64,000 nt of DNA from Dictyophora rubrovolvata (taxonomy: Eukaryota > Basidiomycota > Agaricomycetes > Phallales > Phallaceae): positions 2,356,001-2,420,000 of the forward strand of contig CP114123.1 in assembly GCA_029959195.1 (NCBI GenBank). Reading direction: 5' to 3'. Below, piece by piece: positions 11,150-22,308 of this stretch. Every line of letters begins with the position of its first letter. Position 1 is the stretch's first letter. Position numbers and translations under genes: made by a program. The notes beneath the pieces were generated by a model. That model was not told where the DNA came from, did no database searches, and saw only the letters and a list, made by a program, of their open reading frames with translations.

Positions 11150-11754
11150 CGACCCTAGTTGAGAGCATCCGTCGCCGCGCCCACTTGCACAACTTGCTCT
11201 ACGTCGAGGTTGGGAATTGAGCGCAATTGCGAGAAGTCAATCAAGGGACGGAATTACAAATATATATATGTACCTAGTACATCAGAACACAGCTTGAACA
11301 CAGCGTTTATGTATACTAAGTTTGGATTAGGTATCGCTGATGTCGGCCACTCGGATGCTCGGCACGAATGCCTAATAGGTCTTTGGCTTTCTTTGACATG
11401 TGGAAAATATTGGTCATTCCAACAGCCATTTGACAGTAAATTTAGTGTGAAGAGTAGCTGTCCTTCATCATGGGATTTGCGTCAGATATGTCAGCGTAAA
11501 CTTCTCACCGATGATGGAATGTGTGATTATATTATTCCAGGGCGCCTTTTAAGATCTTATAGTTCAAGTAGATGAGAGATGAAAGTTGCATTTGAAGTCC
11601 TTTGGATCAGGTTGGTTTTCAAGCGATCAACGCCAATCACAATATACCTCGCTTTCTGTCGACGTTGATACTATACTCAGTGATCCGAAACCAAATCGTT
11701 CATAGCGCAAATTTCAATGCATAGAGTTAGTGATGCAGTCATCAAATACATAGA
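11150..11754. other. Intergenic region
   Basis: This 600-bp stretch lies between the membrane-protein start and the amidohydrolase stop and presumably includes the promoter of the former. A 138-codon open frame on the plus strand begins at TTG, has no coding character and is not reported as a gene. Confidence 0.5.
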
Positions 11755-13177
11755 TCATTTATTCAGCCCTAACAATTCAATTGCCAATCCTCTTTTGATT
11801 TGCAACAAATCCTGTTCATCGAGAGGCAGTCCATCCACCCATGTCGCGCCTTCCTCCATGGTTACATACGGATAATCAACAGAAAACATAACCCTGTCAA
11901 GTCCAATTTGTCCTATGTGAAATTGTAGTAAATCAGTTGCAAAGTTTCCAGACGTCGTTTCGAAAAGGTTTGTGTGCCAGTAAGTGGTTATGGTTTCCTT
12001 CATGGGAAGGCCTTGAACCAAAGAACGTTTAAGTTCTGATCAGTGGTATAAATCAAACATCATGCAATCAAACTATAGAGTAACTCGTACGTTCATCAAT
12101 TCGGAACAGATCCGAAGGAATTCGCTCCCCGAGATGGCCTACGATCACCTTTACTTTCGGGAATCGACTAAAGGCCAATGTCAGATATCGTTTTAGCGGA
12201 GTATGCAGATCTGAAGCCTGAACGCACTCAAATATCCCATTCGCACAAAGCCCTAGAACGTGAGAGGACAATGTTGTTGCAAATGACTGAGCAGAACCCT
12301 CAAGCCATATAGCATGTTGGAATTCGAGTTGTATCACTTCTTCCGTGTTTCCTCTCGGGTGCATGTAAACCGGAACGTCCAAATCAGTAACCATTTGCCA
12401 AAACACATCATATGCAGGTTGATCGTAATAGAGAAGTGTAGCTAGTAACCAGAAGATATCAGTTGAGTCGTACAGCCACAACGGGCTTTTGGAATTAAAT
12501 GTTCTCACAATTATCAGCACCGGCTTGTTGGAAATCGTTGAGAAGTGCACCAAGGAAACCTAATTCTTCCACGGTTCGTTTGAGCTCCAATGCGGCTTGC
12601 GAGGCATTATGCATGGATAAAGCGGCGAATGCACCGAAACGCAGTGTGTTGTTAGCAATATCTTGAGCTAGCTGGTTGTTGACTTGAAAGGCCATTTGCT
12701 CAGCCATCACAGGATCGGATATGCTTTGTATACACGGTGTGGCGCATGATAAAACCATCTTTCGAAGATATAAAGTTGATTAAGGGAAGGCGATACGATT
12801 TTTAGCGATGCACGTACAAAGTCGATACCTGTCGCGTCCATATGAGCAAGACGCTGGTTATGAATGTCTGTTAAATTAGCCAAGAAATCTTCGATGGTTT
12901 GGTCTAGTGAGCATTTGTCAACTTCTGAGGGAACACATGTTTGTACAGCGTGAAACTGACTAATGGGAGGTGGAATCGACCTGACATAACAAAATAAAGT
13001 GTAAAGTCAAAAATGTCAAATAATATGAATGACCTACGCAGATTGAAAAAGTAAATCTGGGACAGTCCATGCCTCTTCAATCGCAATCTTCCCTACGCCG
13101 GTATCATTCCACTTTCGACCGAATACATGACTCGCCACCACAAAAAGCGTACTTGAAATGGAAAAGATGCGGTTCAT
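11755..13177 (-). CDS. Secreted amidohydrolase-2 family enzyme (decarboxylase-like)
   Basis: Six exons (13177-13038, 12980-12818, 12758-12509, 12441-12228, 12167-12091, 12035-11755) give 1125 nt, 374 residues. It belongs to the metal-dependent amidohydrolase-2 family that includes 2,3-dihydroxybenzoate, gamma-resorcylate and 6-methylsalicylate decarboxylases. Visible family blocks are KIAIEEAW (first metal motif), HMDATGID, LYYDQPAYD, VPVYMHPRGN, FDRFPKVKVIVGHLGERIP with the conserved His/Glu, TTSGNF, and FSVDYPY with the catalytic Asp. The first residues (MNRIFSISSTLFVVASHVFG) look like a signal peptide, which is unusual for a family known mainly from cytosolic enzymes. Substrate cannot be read from sequence; a phenolic acid is a reasonable guess. 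Confidence 0.88.
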
Positions 13178-15113
13178 TTTCCCGGACGTTCATTGATAAA
13201 GTAGCATAAAACCCTTATATCTTGAAACTCGGTGCGGCGGCCGTAATATAGAACCGTCGGCTTGCGGAATATTGAATATCAGAACCGATTATACTGTGCG
13301 TTGTGTCTAAAAAGATACCATTTAGGAAGGCATCGACGGGAAAAACGTCCAAAGATAGTCATATGCAGGTGAAGCTGTCGACATTCATAATCTCTGCCGT
13401 AATGCCTACATGATACGGTTCACGTCTCTATAACATTCGTCAGGTGGCCTAACCAGTTTTCTCATGTTTTTCAATTGTGATGCCAGGACAGGACCTTGGA
13501 GCCAGGAATGTCGGAGAGTATTGGTAATGAAAGGTCAGGGACCAGCCAAAATTGCTGAGAATCCGAGTATGTAGTAAGAGTAAACTGGATCGTTTACATA
13601 AGAAAGACAGGAAGAATGATGCGACTGGCCATATAAACGATCTGTGAGATAATGATGTAAGGTTACCCCAGACTTGGAGTCGGGTCTGTCGAGACCATGT
13701 GGTAATGCGCAAGTTCTTTTCTGAGTCACATTCGCGTACTTTCCGCTACAAAACTGCGCAAGTAACACCAACCACTTTAGAAAATTTGTAGAGACGTTGA
13801 TATGCTGTGCCAGATTTCATGAGAAAGAGTAAAATCTTATACAACACTAAACCTACGCTGAACCTGAAGCTGAACTTTCAAGTTCGACATGATCGTCACA
13901 TGGTCATTGCAATGTCCAATCAAAGAACCGGCGTTACTAATGTGCCCGTTAGCCTGAACGTCACGGACTCATTTTCAAATGACTTACAAGTCTTGCCACT
14001 ATAAACCCTTTCCAAGCTGCAAATTCAACCAAACCACCCAGTAATGCATTTTTTTCGATAACCTTATTTTGAATTGTTGAGGTCGTAGCAACATAGTACG
14101 GTCTCCTAAGTCCTGATCCGAAACGTCGGGGAGTGCGGGAATTCCAATCCCAAATATGAAATCCTGCGGAAGGAGTTAAGACACTAACGGGAAAGAGGAA
14201 ACATATGGTAGTAAAGTGTTGATTGGGGATAGGTAGAAAAAGAAAGTCTCCACATACCTCCGAATAGCATCGGCCAACCGCCCAAATATGTTTGTGGCGT
14301 ATGGGCCTCATGGCCCTACAGCTTTTTGCAACGGTCCAACCTGCGCGGTATGTGGGATATGTGGGATGTTTTTTGCATTGTTTTTAGTTAATCAGTCAAA
14401 TTTTTTATTAGGAACGTAAGGCAAGCTGAATCACGACGTGTTTGAAAGTCATGCGCGAACAAAGGGCGGAGTACCTTTTCGACTTTTTTTCAGAAGCGAA
14501 TTCACTGTGTTGTAGCTGTTCAGAGTACTGATCAAAATCGATGGTTGACCACACAGCGCAATACATCGGAATATGAAGGAAAGTAATGCAAAAAAACTAA
14601 GCTAACAACAGTGTCAATGCAGCGTGATCTCGAAACAAACGCAGCTTTGAAGGACGCTGGCGCCCGTCCGGGAGTCGCCACTTGACAAGTTCGTCGGCGA
14701 ATTTAAAAAAAACATCTATGCTTTACACACTACTTACAGGGTCAAATTAAATAGGACTTGAATAGACGACAAAGTTAGGGAGCAGGGTTGCCGTATTGGC
14801 ACTGAATGTGAAGTCTCGCCACTCGTTTGTCCGGTTTTGACAATAAATATCTACTACTTGCCATGAGATAACAAAGGAGTGGCTGGCGCCAAGCGCGCTC
14901 CAGACAAGAAAATTGAAGTTCCATGGTGTTTTCAATACAATCCACAAGTAGTAGGCAGTGCAAGACTATTTACATCGGGCCAGGCGGCGCCAGGGAACGC
15001 TCCTTTGTTGATGTGGAGAAATACTCACTGTGAAAAAACGTATAAATATTGGAAAGGCAGACTGCCACACTGGTCTCCTGCCTGTCAATCAACCTTTTGA
15101 AGAGAAGACTATT
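13178..15113. other. Gene-poor region, one doubtful small gene
   Basis: About 1.9 kb lies between the amidohydrolase and the Ser-rich gene. On the minus strand at 14311-13961 a candidate exon starting MRPIRHKHIW ends at a consensus GTATGT donor and could splice to a downstream open segment, but two reading frames are open after the splice and neither is recognisable. The 3' end holds the promoter of the Ser-rich gene. No repeat structure was seen. Confidence 0.35.
15041..15050 (+). promoter_or_regulatory. TATA box of the Ser-rich gene
   Basis: TATAAATATT lies 73 bp upstream of the ATG at 15114, a typical distance for this promoter type. Confidence 0.55.
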
Positions 15114-15806
15114 ATGACGACTAGTGGTTCAAGTAAGTATATGTCATATTTTCTCTTAACGGAGTAGAACTAACTAGCACAAAATTAACTACCGCATCTC
15201 TCGCAGCTTATAGATCGTCATCAGACAGGAGACCCAAACGACCAATATCCCCACTCGACTCTGGGACCGCGTCCACGGCCTCATCGAGTACTTGGTCATT
15301 TAGTACCGCCTGTTCTTCGATAAACACGGATTCAAGTTCAGAAGTTGCCAATCCTACCGATACAAAATACTGTCCGCAAACAAATGATCTACTAGGGAGT
15401 CGTTCTGGCCGACATAGATGTGTCACTAGTTCCTCTGTTTCAGTTTCAGGGTCAGAAAGTTACTCCGGAGGGAGCTCTACGTCTAGTAAGCCTCTTTCTT
15501 TGTTGACTACCAGTAACCAGTTCAGAGGATTCCGTTCGGACAGACGAACCATCGAGACATTATTCCATCGTTGAAGCCTCAGTTTCAGCTACAAACATAA
15601 GGCCGGGGTCTTCTTTCATTGAACAATTTGGCCGAAAGCTCAGTAACCCCACCTCATCAGCCTCTTCCAGCTCGAACAATATTCCAGAATGGACCATTGT
15701 CGGCACGGATCTATGCAAGGACTACCTGTATGTTCTTTATGAAAACGAGAAAGGGGAGCAGTGTGGGAAGATGTACCCCGGAACAGTAAGGAAGAGGATA
15801 CTATAA
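15114..15806 (+). CDS. Serine-rich hypothetical protein
   Basis: This gene was assembled by eye. Exons 15114-15132, 15207-15485 and 15526-15806 give 579 nt, 192 residues, starting MTTSGSS. The second intron is taken as 40 nt (15486-15525); a nearer acceptor would leave an implausible 28-nt intron, while the one chosen keeps the frame to a TAA stop. The first two-thirds is a low-complexity Ser/Thr-rich region with basic spots (SSSDRRPKRPISP). The C-terminal 45 residues look folded and better conserved (EWTIVGTDLCKDYLYVLYEN, then a lysine-rich end VRKRIL). No signal peptide or membrane segment is visible and no family was recognised. An upstream TATA box supports it as a real gene. Confidence 0.65.
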
Positions 15807-16794
15807 TTCATTATTGTCATAAATATGTACTACTTGTTGAAGGGATGACTAGTGTGTTTCTGTTCTTCTGCCCCTTTCCGTTTTAAACTTCTGCGCAAAG
15901 TAATCACCTTTAATTTAAGTAAACTTTGTAATGATGCCATACATATACAGGGCTTGCTGCTTGATGCCAGCTATGCAAAAAGCGGCATGAAAACTTGCAT
16001 GTCTTAGCCCAAGATAATACACTCAGAACGTGTTGTAGGTTAAGTCCCTCTCAATCACGGATGTCCCTGTGGCGCCCATTAGTGGGCCCAATGGAAGAAA
16101 CCCCGCTCACTTTATGTAGCATGCAGGCATGACTCACTGCTGTATTCCTTCCTTGGAGGAATTTTTCTTTCCAATCTCGAAAGGGAAAGGTTTGAGAGTT
16201 TTTGATTAGTCCAAGTTTATTCTGTGTTCAGTGCTCCTGCACAGTACGTACATTCACTATGCTGTTCGCATTATTTTTAGTGTCGTGGAAAACCTACAGA
16301 CTATCACCTGTAACTATATACAACACTGAGTCCGTAGGTAATATTCGATCCTTGTGGGAGGTGATGGAGAAGGGAAGAAACGTTCTTCGTAATGATTATA
16401 AACTTATCTTCTACGAATGTATCGGGTTCTATAACGGACGACGCACGGGACAACTCAATGTCTTTAAGGAAATCTTGCGGAACAACGTAATCGACCTCCA
16501 CGAAATTTGATGACGGGTTGTGGAGGAGCATTTACGTTCATGAGGGAAGGAGATTGGAGGTTAAATTGACCTCCAATCATGCTTTGCCCTCTGTCGTTCG
16601 TTGACACTTGCTGAACAAGACTGTGAAGGTAAACCCGGCGTCGTCCGGTGAACGTTGATAAAGCCAAAGCCATCCTTAGGATCGAAGACAGCAACGTTAT
16701 CTGGGGTAGTACAGAATGTCACCTAGAATGACACGATTGAGAAACAGCGGTTTATGTACATTGAATAAATCGGATGTGTAAAAAACAAGGTTGT
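15807..16794. other. Intergenic region with unrecognised ORF fragments
   Basis: About 990 bp lies between the Ser-rich gene and the Vps68-like gene. On the minus strand two overlapping open segments (16694-16464 and 16531-16304) might be exons of a small gene (MLSSILRMALALSTF..., VEVDYVVPQDFLKDIELSRA), but no splice pattern joins them convincingly and nothing matches a known family. Confidence 0.3.
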
Positions 16795-17491
16795 TTAAAG
16801 TGTCAGGTTATACTCGTATTCTGAAGATGCTTGCTGTGCGAGCCAAAGCACAATCGCCGACAGCATCAACGACACATTCTGCGCCACATTGGCGTATCCG
16901 TAGTATAGGTACCGATCTTCGTATTGTTGAACAATATATTTCAGGACTAAAAGGCTCTGTAGTGGTCGAACAAGGACAAACACAATCATTGGACTGTACT
17001 ATTCAGCGCAGAATGGAAAAGTAACGTACGAGACTTCCAACTAATCCGCCAGCCATGAGCGCAAAGCCAAGGAATAATATCAATCTCGCTCTCCACGCAG
17101 TCGAACTCCAACCACCGCCAAATGAACTTCCATCGTCTCTCAGCTGGTCTTTGTTTATTGAATAGACAATTAACACGCCAAGCGTGGAACATATCCCCGT
17201 TGTCCAGTCGAAGAAGGTGACGTGAACGGGTGGTGTGTCGTACGGTGCGTCAGCAGGTGCATGTGCATGTGCACTTAGTATACAACCATCCCAGAATGTC
17301 CAGTGAGCCAACGCAAACTAAAGCGGATGACCGATGATGTTTTAGTATTTGCCCAATTGTGCAAGGATTAAACTTACTAAGGCACCGGCAAAGTATACAC
17401 CTATAGCTCGTTTATGTTTTGAGAGAGGTAGATTTGGACATGAAAAGACGAAGAGACGGCGAGGATCATAGTCATGGCGGGGAACACCCAT
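16795..17491 (-). CDS. Vps68/TMEM50-like (UPF0220) membrane protein
   Basis: Three exons (17491-17378, 17317-17030, 16956-16795) give 564 nt, 187 residues, matching the roughly 180 residues of yeast Vps68. Four transmembrane segments are visible: VYFAGALFALAHWTFWDGC, ICSTLGVLIVY, LILFLGFALMAGGLVGSL, and VAQNVSLMLSAIVLWLAQQ. The GICSTLG and FALMAGG blocks are family hallmarks. Yeast Vps68 works with Vps55 in sorting from late endosomes to the vacuole. Here that role is inferred by homology. The gene is divergent from the decayed SMC1 locus, with only about 130 bp between starts. Confidence 0.9.
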
Positions 17492-17622
17492 GGTTGACGG
17501 CTGTTGACAGTGCAATGGCTTAGGCGCTTAGACCTTAGATTTCACGCGTCCACAGCAATACGTTCCAGAACGCGTTCTGTACCAATAACCCACCATATGC
17601 CAAACATATATCTCTCATTTGC

Positions 17623-20600
17623 ATGGAAGTATGCGACTTCAGGTCGTACCGGTCAGTTGTTTCACAAAAATCTACTGCTACGTGAGCTGACCTTATCACG
17701 AAACCAGCGACCATCAAGTCATAGGTCCTTTCAGCCAGTTCACCAGCGTAATCGGTCCAAATGGAGCCGGAAAATCGAACGTAATGGACGCCGTCTCGTT
17801 CGTCCTTGGAGTTAAAACTACTCAGCTTCGGAGTAGCCAACTCCACGATTTGATATATCGTGGAAGACGGCTTGCTCGTGAAGGCGAAGATGGTGGCCAA
17901 CAAGACGAAGAAGAAGAAACGCAAGGAGGCGAAGGTACCTCTCAGAAGGCGCGGGTTTTGGCTGTATATGAAGACCCTTCCAAAAAAGAGTGGAAATTTC
18001 AATGAACGTACGTTTGATTTTGGTTTGATTTCAGTCGTTTTTGAGCTTGCTTAGCTCACCTGCCTGGCAGAATTTCGATAAATGGAAACAGCGAATATCG
18101 GCTGAATGGCAACAAGGATCTAACATGTCTAGTCGAGCAAATTAGTGAGTCTCTCGAACTAGCCGTGGAATACGACCAAGCCAAAGCTATGCAAGACCGT
18201 GCAACTGAGAACGCCACCTTCAATTTCACTAAACAATGTGGTATTGCTGGGGAGATTAATTCAAAGAACAAAAGTCCGAAGCTGAGCGTTTTGAAAAGAT
18301 GTGCGCCGAGCGGGTTTGTCCTCCTTTCTCTCTTTATTTGTAACGTTTTATTCACACAGTCAGGATAGGATGCTTTGATTCTCCAAAGGATCCTGTGGAA
18401 GCTTTACTACATAAACTCGAAAATTCAACGGAATAGTCAAGAGATAGAAGCACAAAATGAAGATTTGTCTGCTCTGCGAGAAAGACAGAAGGAATATGAA
18501 GAAAAGTTGGCAGAGGCCCGGGAAGAACAGGCCGGAACCCGAAGCGAAGTCTCGAAACGTGAAAGAAGAGCTCGAAAACAAGAAAAAGCTATGGAAAGAA
18601 AGGTCAGTCTTGTTTGTTATCTGGGCTTCGATATATACCCATAACTTGATTAGCAACCGGGGATGGTAGCTCGGGAAGCGCAAGTTCCTCATTTAGAACG
18701 AAGGTTAAAGTCGGCCAATGACTTAGCCGAAACGACCCATAAAGACGAGGAAAAGCAAGAGCGAAAACTGGAAAGGCTAAAGGGCGAGCTTAATGGTATA
18801 CAAAAGGCCACCGCCGCACAGGGTTCGTACGCAGAGGTCTCCCTTTTCTCTCTGGAAACGCTAACGCGTCTGGGATAGGAGCTTCCAAGGAAACTACTCA
18901 TCAAGACTATTCGTTATCCGCAGAGGATCTTGATGAATATCGGAAACTGTAAACAAACGTTTTACGCAGAAAAGCGGCGCGAATGTCGAAGAAGTCGGAT
19001 CACGACAACAAGTTGAAATCCTTCGTCGAGAAGAAAAGATTCCAGGACGGGCGGTAGCTGCCCTCGATAACAAAATCCAACAGTTCAATGGAAGGGCGGC
19101 AAAGTTAGAGGAGGAACAGACCGTGCTCCAGGTACAGAAGAATGGGGTAGGGTTTCTGTGGTATACCTGTTGTCAAATAAATTGATCACTCGTTTAGTTT
19201 GAACAAAAGGTTGCCGGTCTTCAAGAAGAACTCAAACGCACGAAAGGCCAGCATGAAGAGATACAATCAGAGCGCAATAGAGTAGCGTACGTCCTTGTTT
19301 ACCAGCAAGGTATGGTGGTATTTCAGTCGTAATGTCAGGCGTATTATCTCATTCTCTTTCACAGTACTTGCGCAATCAACAGGCTGGTCAAGCCACGTCC
19401 ATCCCGTTAGACATCATTCAAGCAAAGCCCATCAATGACAAATTCCGTAGTTTCGCCAAAGGCGCAAGACTTGCAGTCGATTGTATACAATTCGACGCGT
19501 CTTTAGAACGGGCTATGTATCATGCTTGTGGCAACGCCTTGGTATGCGATACGATGGAGGTCGTTAAATACGTATGCTATGGGGGGGTCAATGGTTTGAT
19601 TTTCGAATGTTATATACATGCTTCGTTTTCTCAATCTATATCATAGCCGTAACGTTAGAAGGGACCATCATTCATAAAAGCGGACTGATTACTGGTGGTC
19701 GTAGTACACACAACAACAACAACAAGTGGGAGGAAAAAGATATTCAGTGTAGGTTTTATTTCTTGTTACGTGGGTCGTTTGTGGCAAGTTCTGAGAGAAC
19801 ACCTTATAGCGTTGCACAGGCAACGTGATGCCCTGCTCTCTGAGCTCAAAGAAATCAACAAGACGAAGCCGAGAGCCAAAGGCGACGAGACTTTGGTTGC
19901 TGAGGTCAATCGTCTGGAGTCTTCGTTAATGATAAGTAAAGATGAATTGGTATATCGGTTTATATTAAAGTTTGGAACTGTTTGGGATTGACTTTTCCGA
20001 CAGGTTGCGTGCACGCATAAGCTGACCGGGGTCAAAAAAGAACTTACGAAGCATTGGCCTGAACTTGAAAAGGTATGTGACTAGTTCATTTACGTTTACG
20101 TTTTTCATTGAATAGAGATGCTTCTCAGATGACTATGTTACATACAAGGCCTCAAAAACGTATAAAGGAGCTAACCGACATCATTGATGCGGCCGAAGAC
20201 CAAATATTTCGCAGCTCCTGCCGCAAAGTTCAAGTTTCTCATATCCGTGGATTTGAAGAGCGACAATTGAAAGCGTCCCAGAAGGAAACCGAACTGCGAT
20301 TACGATTTGATACCCAGATTGCTCGACTGAACCATCAGTATGTTTCACCTCTCATACCTGACTCTTCTAATTGAAATGTCCTTTCTTTTAAATAGAACCA
20401 AGTTTGAAGAAGATTCGTTGCAAGCTCTGAAAGATCGTTTGCAAACACGAAGTAATACAGCCAAAGAACACAAGAACACCGTTTCTAAACTCCTAGCATC
20501 TAAAAAGGCCGTTCAAGAAGAACTAAATGACGACCAAGTTGCTATTGACGAAATCCGCGAAGAGTTAAGAAAACGCTGGAAGAGAAGACGACGGCTTTGG

Positions 20601-21975
20601 ATGAGGTCAAGCGGGCGGTAGGCGGGTCGAGCAAAGCTCTCGACGAAGCTTTGAAAGACGTGCATCTAAGGTACTTTGAATAGCCTTTTATAAAAAAACG
20701 TGCGCTCAGCTGTGCTTTCCGTTTGTAGAATGATGAGATTGAAAAGCTAGCCTCAGAACGGTCCGGTATTTGCCGCAAATGTCAGCTGGAGGAAATTCCT
20801 CTGCCACTGCTCCACGGAAACCTGAAAAACGTTCCAATGGAAGAGGTGCGACACCTTCTCCATATTGTGCTCTGTCTATACAACTTCACACATCCAGAAT
20901 CTTCGAAATGAGGTGGCAATGGACGTAGGTGACGAAGACCATACACAGCGGCCCAAGGAAGTTAACGATTATGGTCTGGAAATCGATTTCAGCCCATTGG
21001 AAGATGATGAGTGTGAGGTACGTAATGAAGTTATACCGCATTACCTTATATGTAGCTTATTTTTGCTTAGGATGGTCCTACTGATGTCGGGGCCGAGTTC
21101 GACACTGCAGTTGCTAAGCTCAACACTGACATTGAACGCATGGTTCCCAATATGGAGGCTATGGAAAAGCGTGTTCTCATAGCTATCAATGTTTATAATG
21201 AATTCAAGGCTGGACGATGTTAAAGCCAAGCTGGCTCAAACCGAAAAAGAAGCCGACAAAGCTCGCAAAGGGTCAAAAACCGCCCAAGAAACGCAGGTAC
21301 TGTGGTCGATTAGGATGCTTCCGACGCTTTCTCCTGCAGGTGTGACCTTTTCAATCGTGCCTACAACCATATAGCAGAACGTATAGACGAGGTGTATAAA
21401 GATCTCACTAAAGGCAAAGCAGCTCCTATGGGTGGTGTACTTAAGTTTAGAAGACAATAAGGTTTGTCGTCTATTCTGGATGAACACCTAAACTTACTCT
21501 GCTCAAAGGAACCGTATTTGAGCGGGATAACATATCATCCCATACCACCTATGAAGCGATTTAGGGACATGGAGCAACCGTTTGGTGGTGAGGAGACAGT
21601 TGCCGTACTTGCACTCCTCCTCGTTATCCATAGGTATGAACCACCCCTAGTCTTTCGTTGCCTGGTGCCAATACTTCTTTTCTGTTAGTTTTCACCCGTC
21701 TCCTTTCTTTGTGCTGGACGAGGTTGATGCTGCGCTAGACAATACTTATGTCGCCAAGATAGCCAACTACATTCGAAGTCATGCATCAGACGAGTTTCAA
21801 TTCATTGTCATCAGCTTGAAAGGATCATTGTACGAGAAAGGGACTTCTCTCGTCGGAATATATCGTGATCAGGAGGTTAATAGTTCTCATACATTAACGC
21901 TAGATGTAGGAGACACTCTTGTCATATATTCCTCTTTTTCTGACCTTCTCATAGCTCACCCAATATGATCCTTAG
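17623..21975 (+). pseudogene. SMC1 cohesin ATPase gene, nearly full length but decayed (copy 1)
   Basis: SMC1 is a cohesin ring subunit. Almost the whole gene is recognisable, with many introns: EVCDFRSYR, Walker [10 protein letters not shown] (about 17757), the first coiled coil, the hinge (LRNQQAGQATSIPLD, CGNALVCDTMEV), the second coiled coil, Walker B FFVLDEVDAALDN (about 21706), and a C-terminus HTLTLD..LTQYDP ending at TAG 21975. Several lesions argue against function. About 40 residues are missing after EYRLNG (about 18103). There is a frameshift near 18263 inside GEI..FKEQKSEAERF and a TAA codon at about 18948 where copy 2 has CAA. About 350 bp of pre-hinge sequence present in copy 2 is deleted at 19310. 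The ABC signature reads FGGEE rather than LSGGEK. It could be a recent pseudogene or one member of a mosaic pair. Confidence 0.85.
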
Positions 21976-22308
21976 CCGTTGAAGATATTGTTATTTGTCC
22001 GCCTTTGTGATATTAATGAAACAGATAGTCAAAATATATTATCGTATAATCATGAAAAATCAGATGTGCTAATAGTACTTGCTAGGAAGTGATTTCATGA
22101 AAATAAATGTGAAACAATCTGACATCCAAAATTCAAATGCTTAATATACGTATAAGAAGATGAAGCTGGGGTCATGATATGCCGAGATTCTGCTAAGCCT
22201 AGGACATGATAGCTATCGGGTCGAGAATTATTAATACGGGACCACATTTTCATACTCGCAATAAAAGCAAATTCTTTATTTCAGCTTCGAGAATACTTGT
22301 GCATTACT
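21976..22308. other. AT-rich convergent 3' spacer
   Basis: A 333-bp AT-rich spacer between the SMC1 copy and the copper radical oxidase, which are convergent. No feature was recognised. Confidence 0.5.

Noticed and set aside
11159-11575. 138-codon open frame on the plus strand
   Set aside because: Starts at TTG, has irregular composition with many cysteines and shows no motif; probably chance in the promoter region.
15486-15513. 28-nt intron in the Ser-rich gene
   Set aside because: Too short for spliceosomal removal; the acceptor at 15524-15525 gives a 40-nt intron in the same frame.
17535-18002. 155-codon minus-strand frame over the SMC1 5' end
   Set aside because: It is the antisense shadow of the SMC1 head-domain coding sequence.
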